From assembly GCF_000178855.1 (NCBI RefSeq), contig NZ_ADVG01000002.1, positions 1,612,001 to 1,676,000 on the forward strand: DNA of 64,000 bases, written 5' to 3'. The position numbers were made by a program, and so were the translations under genes. The stretch comes from Ktedonobacter racemifer DSM 44963. GTDB taxonomy: Bacteria > Chloroflexota > Ktedonobacteria > Ktedonobacterales > Ktedonobacteraceae. The notes under the pieces are model-generated. The model was not told where the DNA came from, made no database searches, and worked only from the letters and a program-made list of their open reading frames with translations. Positions 62,698 through 64,000 of the stretch are shown here, piece after piece. Each line of letters begins with the position of its first letter. Within the stretch, counting starts at the first letter, position 1.

Positions 62698-63693
62698 TTA
62701 CGCGCTCCTTTCCTGGCGGACACGTGGATCAAGCAGGGTATAGACCAGGTCGGCGAGGAAATTGGCAGCCAGGATAGCCAGAGCAATAATCAAAAAGATG
62801 CCCTGGATAAGTGCATAATCCTGGCCCTGCACCGCCTGCAAGAGTGTATAGCCAATACCCGGATACGAGAAGACAATCTCGGTAAGAAGCTGCCCGCCAA
62901 CAATCGTACCCAGCGAGAGGGCGAAGCCCGCGACATTGGGCAGAATAGCATTGCGCGCGGCATAAGAGAACATCACACGCCTGGGCGCCAGACCCTTGGC
63001 GTTTGCCATCAAGACATAATCTTCAGAGAGCGTCGTAATCATCGAGTTGCGCATCACCAGCAGCCAGCCAGAGACGGAGGAGAGCACAATCGTCAGGGCG
63101 GGCAGAATGCCGTGGTAGAGCGCGCTGAAAATAAAGTCAGGTGACCAGCCTATATCCAGCGCTGTATCAAAGCCATCCGAGAAGGGGAACCAGCCAAGCG
63201 TATACCCAAAGATATACACAATAATCAGGGCCAGCCAGAAATAGGGGATCGAAGACAGAAACGTCGTCGCCGGAGCCAGGAATGTATCCAGGAACGAGCC
63301 ACGCTTCCAGGCCATAATAATACCAAGCAAACAGCCAAGGATAAAGCTGACGATGACCGCAATGCCGCCCAGGACCAGCGTCCACTGGATGCCTTGTGCG
63401 ATCACATCTTTCACGGGGGTTGGATAGTTGGTGAGCGAGGTGCCCAGGCGGCCCTGGAGCAGATCGCCCAGATACTTAAAGTATTGTACATACAGAGGAT
63501 CGGTCGTGTTGAGACCAAAGGCAGCCTGGAGCGCCTTCTCCGTCTCTGGCGCCAGATGCCCTTGCCGTTCGAAGCGTAGCATCATGGCCTCAGCGGGGTT
63601 ACCGGGTGCCAGACGAGGGATAAAGAAATTGAGCGTGACCGAAGCCCAGAGAGCGACAAGATAAAACAGAATGCGACGTAACAGGTGACGCAT
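62698..63693 (-). CDS. Peptide ABC transporter permease (OppB/DppB type)
   Basis: A 331-residue permease with six predicted segments. The N-terminus MRHLLRRILFYLVALWASVT with LNFFIPRLAPGNPAEAMM is typical of OppB/DppB. The EAA-like loop is DYVLMANAKGLAPRRVMFSY, and the end is LADLVYTLLDPRVRQERSA. ATG 63693 is preferred to 63717 because AAGGAG lies eight bases upstream. It is the first complete gene of the operon in this window; the partial gene at the right edge is probably the substrate-binding protein. Confidence 0.93.
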   Translation of the reverse strand: MRHLLRRILFYLVALWASVTLNFFIPRLAPGNPAEAMMLRFERQGHLAPETEKALQAAFGLNTTDPLYVQYFKYLGDLLQGRLGTSLTNYPTPVKDVIAQGIQWTLVLGGIAVIVSFILGCLLGIIMAWKRGSFLDTFLAPATTFLSSIPYFWLALIIVYIFGYTLGWFPFSDGFDTALDIGWSPDFIFSALYHGILPALTIVLSSVSGWLLVMRNSMITTLSEDYVLMANAKGLAPRRVMFSYAARNAILPNVAGFALSLGTIVGGQLLTEIVFSYPGIGYTLLQAVQGQDYALIQGIFLIIALAILAANFLADLVYTLLDPRVRQERSA

Positions 63694-63920
63694 AACGGTA
63701 CTCCTTATAGCGTGCAAGCCAGTTCTACCAAGCCAGGGTAGAAGCTACAAATCCTGGGCTTACCTTTACCGGATCGTAATAGTAGCATAGCACGATAGAG
63801 ATACAGAAAGAATGCAAACCAGTATCTGCCTATTCGGAAACCTGAGCGCGAAGCGCTAGCCGCGGGAGCGGCGTTGGTTTCCACATAAGATCTATAAGGC
63901 ACTGGTGGAGGTAGGGAAAA

Positions 63921-63947
63921 TGGAGATGGCCCTTGCGGGACCATCTC
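63921..63947 (-). terminator. Hairpin between the edge gene and the permeases
   Basis: GGAGATGG and CCATCTCC pair, with CCC/GGG inside. On the minus strand ATTTTCCC follows. It could allow partial read-through, so that a binding protein is made in excess over the permeases. The rest of 63694-63968 shows no gene. Confidence 0.55.
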
Positions 63948-63968
63948 CACCGGATTTCGGATAGAAAC

Positions 63969-64000
63969 TTACGATACAGGAGTCAGATTGAGTACAATCT
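63969..64000 (-). CDS. 3' end of a gene, probably the peptide-binding protein
   Basis: The minus-strand frame ends IVLNLTPVS and stops at TAA 63969-63971. Only about ten codons are visible, so no domain can be claimed. Position upstream of dppB/dppC-type permeases, on the same strand and with a hairpin in between, suggests a solute-binding lipoprotein. Confidence 0.35.
   Translation of the reverse strand, partial: IVLNLTPVS

Overview
This window looks like chromosome from a large, mobile-element-rich member of the Chloroflexota, most likely class Ktedonobacteria. That assignment is an inference. It rests on XRE/NB-ARC/TPR regulators, a sigma-like protein with a membrane anchor, a Ser/Thr kinase with WD40 repeats, a ClpE-type ATPase with CIRCE-like operators, a six-gene menaquinone cluster, and many IS elements and broken integrases. 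Genes sit on both strands. Many starts, including GTG and TTG starts, are supported by clear Shine-Dalgarno sequences.

Layout. 1-9.9 kb: the start of an unknown gene running off the left edge, an XRE/NB-ARC/TPR regulator whose TPR tail is compositionally foreign, a hairpin-rich non-coding block, a long palindrome in front of a membrane-anchored sigma-like gene, a GT4 glycosyltransferase, a methyltransferase and an Imm33-like gene. 9.9-30 kb: an accessory region. It has dispersed repeats, an IS607 element (tnpA, tnpB and a probable omega RNA), a WD40 kinase, and an acetyltransferase gene inside a small cassette with terminal inverted repeats and an 8-bp target duplication. It also has a minus-strand nuclease/defence-like cluster (DUF488, dual-OB, Mrr-like, and an EVE-nuclease gene broken by a hairpin), an integrase split by two TA-targeted IS630-type elements (one carrying a zinc-ribbon passenger gene), and a second NB-ARC/TPR gene. 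30-36 kb: a family B DNA polymerase, an APC permease, and a phytase-like secreted-protein pseudogene occupied by an IS1-family element.

36.7-44.7 kb: the core menaquinone cluster menF-menD-menH-menB-menC-menE, closed by a strong terminator. It converts chorismate to 1,4-dihydroxy-2-naphthoyl-CoA. 44.9-53.5 kb: a degenerate receiver protein, a NUDIX hydrolase, tRNA-Ser(GCU), tRNA-Trp(CCA), a PD-(D/E)XK nuclease, two histidine kinases flanking a metallo-beta-lactamase-fold lactonase-like protein, and a ClpE-type ATPase with two CIRCE-like operators around its promoter. 53.9-64 kb: an acyl-CoA dehydrogenase, a histidine phosphatase, an integrase remnant, prfA with a long structured leader, and a minus-strand peptide ABC transporter operon (two permeases, two ATPases) whose probable binding-protein gene begins beyond the right edge.

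The best candidates for something new are the four-gene nuclease/EVE/DUF488 cluster (18.1-22.0 kb), the mobile acetyltransferase cassette (16.9-17.9 kb), the hairpin-rich RNA candidate (3.47-3.86 kb), and the passenger-carrying IS630 element (24.75-26.70 kb).
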